Of a stretch of DNA of 6,597 nt, positions 5,282 to 6,597 are shown one piece after another. The notes below the pieces were generated by a model. It was not told where the DNA came from, searched no databases, and saw only the letters and a program-made list of their open reading frames with translations. Both the position numbers and the translations under genes were made by a program. The stretch is taken from NCBI GenBank assembly GCA_027457185.1, contig DAIDTN010000009.1, forward strand, positions 1-6,597, in the 5' to 3' direction. This stretch comes from Burkholderiales bacterium (GTDB lineage Bacteria > Pseudomonadota > Gammaproteobacteria > Burkholderiales > SG8-39). Each line of letters starts with the position of its first letter. Positions within the stretch are counted from its first letter, which is position 1.

Positions 5282-6021
5282 GCCGTTGGCAGCTGTTTGG
5301 CTTCGGGCTCGCCGTCTACGCGCTCGGGCTGGTGCTTGCGGCACCGGCGACCTTGATCGATGCGCGCCTGGCGCAAGCGAGCTCGGGCCGGCTGCGTCTC
5401 GCCCAAGCCCGCGGCACGCTGTGGTCGGGAACGGGGCAGATCGAGATCCGCGATCCGAACCGAAGCAGCGGCATCGCGAAGAGCGTCGCCTGGCATATCC
5501 GCCCTGCCTATTTGCTGCTCGGCAAACTCCGCTACGATGTCGCGCTGGACCAGGCGCCCAAGCATTTCCCGGTGACGATTTCCCTGGCGCGGATCGAAGT
5601 CGCAGACGCGGACATCAATCTGCCAGCCGCGGCATTGAGTCTGGGCGTGCCCAAGCTCGCCGCGCTCGGGCTTACCGGCGACATGCTGCTGCACATTGCG
5701 CGCCTTGCCGTCGGTCGCGGTTCGGTCCAGGGCAACGCCACGCTGCAATGGCACGACGCCGCTTCGGCATTCACGCCGATCTCGCCGCTGGGCGACTATG
5801 AGCTGCGCCTCGACGGCGACGGCACGACGGTGCATGCGTCGCTGCGCACACTGCAGGGACCGCTGCAGCTGGACGGACAGGGCTCCTGGGAAAGCGGGCG
5901 CAACCCCGTGTTCCAGGGCAACGCACGCGTTCCGCCTCCGCAGCAGCAGCAGCTCGCGCCGCTGCTGCGCATGATCGCCGTCGACCAGGGCGACGGCCGC
6001 TTCGCATTGCAGCTCAATTAA
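5278..6021 (+). CDS. gspN: GspN, accessory T2SS inner-membrane protein
   Basis: A 247-residue protein starting with GTG at 5278. One N-terminal hydrophobic segment (residues 6-25, LFGFGLAVYALGLVLAAPAT) is followed by LIDARLAQASSGRLRLAQARGTLWSGTGQIEIRD (26-59), which closely fits the GspN opening pattern (A.GT.WSG.). The rest is probably periplasmic and beta-rich, with SVAWHIRPAYLLLGKLRYDVAL (69-90), a PISPLGDYELRLDGDG region and the end LLRMIAVDQGDGRFALQLN. GspN is present in only part of T2SS loci and its exact role is poorly defined; it is not always essential. The start is supported by the GTGA overlap with the gspM stop. It is the last gene of the run. A run of four Gln codons (residues 222-225, PPPQQQQ) is a minor local oddity. 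Confidence 0.92.
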   Translation: MSRWQLFGFGLAVYALGLVLAAPATLIDARLAQASSGRLRLAQARGTLWSGTGQIEIRDPNRSSGIAKSVAWHIRPAYLLLGKLRYDVALDQAPKHFPVTISLARIEVADADINLPAAALSLGVPKLAALGLTGDMLLHIARLAVGRGSVQGNATLQWHDAASAFTPISPLGDYELRLDGDGTTVHASLRTLQGPLQLDGQGSWESGRNPVFQGNARVPPPQQQQLAPLLRMIAVDQGDGRFALQLN

Positions 6022-6103
6022 GACGCCATTTCGGCACTGGCGCTACGGCTTCGAGGCCCTCTGCCGCAATCCGCATGACCCGTATGCGCCTGTGCCACAT
6101 TCT

Positions 6104-6145
6104 ATGATTTTGATCAAGCCATGCACCGCATGCGTCTGATTAGAT
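6104..6145 (+). promoter_or_regulatory. Candidate FNR/ANR-type activated promoter for the OmpA-family gene
   Basis: ATGATTTTGATCAA at 6104-6117 matches the FNR/ANR consensus TTGAT-N4-ATCAA at 9 of 10 positions. Exactly 22 bases later comes TTAGAT (6140-6145), preceded by TG at 6137-6138, an extended -10 arrangement. A start near 6152 would centre the site at -41.5, the standard class II FNR position. The -10 hexamer itself is poor (3 of 6) and no -35 is seen, which is usual for activated promoters. The match could be chance. Confidence 0.35.
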
Positions 6146-6234
6146 ATGCATCGTGGCGGCCAGTTGCGGAGAAAAAGTGCCACGGCTGCCTGCGCTCGCT
6201 CTGATCCACCCGGTCAAACCGTTGGAATCTTATT

Positions 6235-6240
6235 GAGAGG
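6235..6240 (+). promoter_or_regulatory. Ribosome binding site of the OmpA-family gene
   Basis: GAGAGG lies 5 bases before ATG 6246, good spacing, and fixes this start ahead of a clean signal peptide. Confidence 0.7.
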
Positions 6241-6245
6241 TCATC

Positions 6246-6597
6246 ATGAACACCATAGCAAGACAATTCGCGTTAGTCCTTTCCGCCGCGCTTGCGCTCG
6301 GTATCAGCGCGACTAGCGTCATGGCGCAAAATGAAGGCTACGTCACGGCCCCGGTTTCCGGCAATATCGTGGTCAAGAATTCGACCGGGCTGTGCTGGCG
6401 CACCGGCTACTGGACGCCCGCCATGGCGAACATGGAATGCGATCCCGAGCTGGTGGCGAAGAAAGCCGAGCCCGCGCCCGCGCCGGTCGTCACGCCGCCC
6501 GCGCCGGCACCTGCGCCCGCGCCCACGCCCGTGGCAGAAAAGGTCACGCTTTCGGCCGATACGCTGTTTGACTTCGACAAGTCGGCTCTGCGCAGCG
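6246..6597 (+). CDS. OmpA-family outer-membrane/peptidoglycan-linking lipoprotein-like protein, non-lipidated (partial, first 117 residues)
   Basis: The frame is open to the right edge. Residues 1-27 (MNTIARQFALVLSAALALGISATSVMA) are a Sec signal peptide with a probable cut after VMA. There is no lipobox Cys, so it is not predicted to be a lipoprotein. The mature N-terminus has a short conserved part with Cys50 and Cys65 (GLCWRTGYWTPAMANMECDPELV), a possible disulfide pair. A Pro-Ala-rich linker follows at about 74-97 (PAPAP repeats). At 99 the OmpA C-terminal-type domain begins (KVTLSADTLFDFDKSALR), the strand that opens the peptidoglycan-binding fold; most of that domain lies beyond the window. 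I recognise this as a betaproteobacterial OmpA-family protein that ties the outer membrane to the wall. It is transcribed in the same direction as gspN after a 224-base gap and probably has its own promoter. Confidence 0.9.
   Translation, partial: MNTIARQFALVLSAALALGISATSVMAQNEGYVTAPVSGNIVVKNSTGLCWRTGYWTPAMANMECDPELVAKKAEPAPAPVVTPPAPAPAPAPTPVAEKVTLSADTLFDFDKSALRS
6472..6531 (+). repeat. Low-complexity GC repeat coding the Pro-Ala linker
   Basis: Imperfect repeats of GCGCCC/GCGCCG encode the PAPAP linker of the OmpA-family protein. Such tracts can change length by slippage in steps of six bases without breaking the frame. Confidence 0.6.

Larger units (their letters stand above)
6022..6245 (+). 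other. Intergenic region between gspN and the OmpA-family gene
   Basis: 224 bases with no credible gene. A weak hairpin, CGCCA (6024-6028) with TGGCG (6038-6042), follows the gspN stop but lacks a T-run, so I do not call an intrinsic terminator. The middle part is AT-richer and carries a candidate FNR/ANR-type site and an extended -10 (listed separately). The last 90 bases form the presumed leader of the OmpA-family transcript, including the A-rich GGAGAAAAAG at 6168-6177. Confidence 0.6.

Noticed and set aside
6024..6042. Intrinsic terminator after gspN
   Set aside because: The stem is only 5 bp with a 9-base loop and no T-run follows.
6154..6168. Sigma-54-like promoter TGGCGGCCAGTTGC upstream of the OmpA-family gene
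   Set aside because: The GG and GC elements are separated by 9 bases instead of the strictly required 10, so it should not function.
6472..6531. GC-rich repeats near the right end as a CRISPR or separate repeat array
   Set aside because: They are in-frame codons for a Pro-Ala linker typical of OmpA-family proteins, with no spacers.

Overview
The window is a high-GC chromosomal segment (roughly two thirds G+C by eye) carrying most of a type II secretion system (T2SS, general secretory pathway) locus. The likely host is a betaproteobacterium (Burkholderiales or Nitrosomonadales-like). Two things suggest this: the order with gspC divergent from a gspGHIJKLMN run, as I recall it from Burkholderia, and the downstream OmpA-family protein, whose mature N-terminus (NEGYV...GLCWRTGYWTPAMA...ECDPELV) is of a betaproteobacterial type. 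This is recognition from memory, not a search.

Layout. Positions 1-283 (minus strand) hold the N-terminal part of gspC, cut by the window edge. Positions 284-476 are the divergent gspC/gspG intergenic region. It contains two copies of a ~32-bp repeat, each headed by the palindrome CATTATATAATG, which places a TATAAT hexamer on both strands. From 477 to 6021 eight genes follow on the plus strand: gspG, gspH, gspI, gspJ, gspK, gspL, gspM and gspN. Four junctions overlap by 4 bases (ATGA or GTGA): I/J, L/M and M/N directly, and J/K if the upstream gspK start is used. No full-length gene is missing or broken. Positions 6022-6245 are intergenic, with a possible FNR/ANR-type site and extended -10. 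The OmpA-family gene starts at 6246 and runs off the right edge.

How the genes work together. GspG is the major pseudopilin. GspH, I, J and K are minor pseudopilins that form the tip and prime assembly. GspL and GspM are the inner-membrane assembly platform, linking the GspE ATPase to the pseudopilus. GspC joins the inner-membrane platform to the secretin GspD. GspN is an accessory inner-membrane protein. GspD, GspE, GspF and the prepilin peptidase are not in this window; D/E/F would be expected beyond the left edge.

The most unusual structure is not in the proteins. Two gene junctions in the operon (gspH/gspI and gspJ/gspK) carry related small palindromic elements that begin ATATGAGGGGA and lie exactly at start codons. 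One creates an 8-codon minicistron ending one base before gspI. The other adds hairpins that enclose the likely gspK start codon and could extend its leader in frame. These, with the twin TATAAT palindromes and the candidate FNR/ANR promoter, are the items most worth checking. I do not see a new defence, CRISPR or mobile system here.
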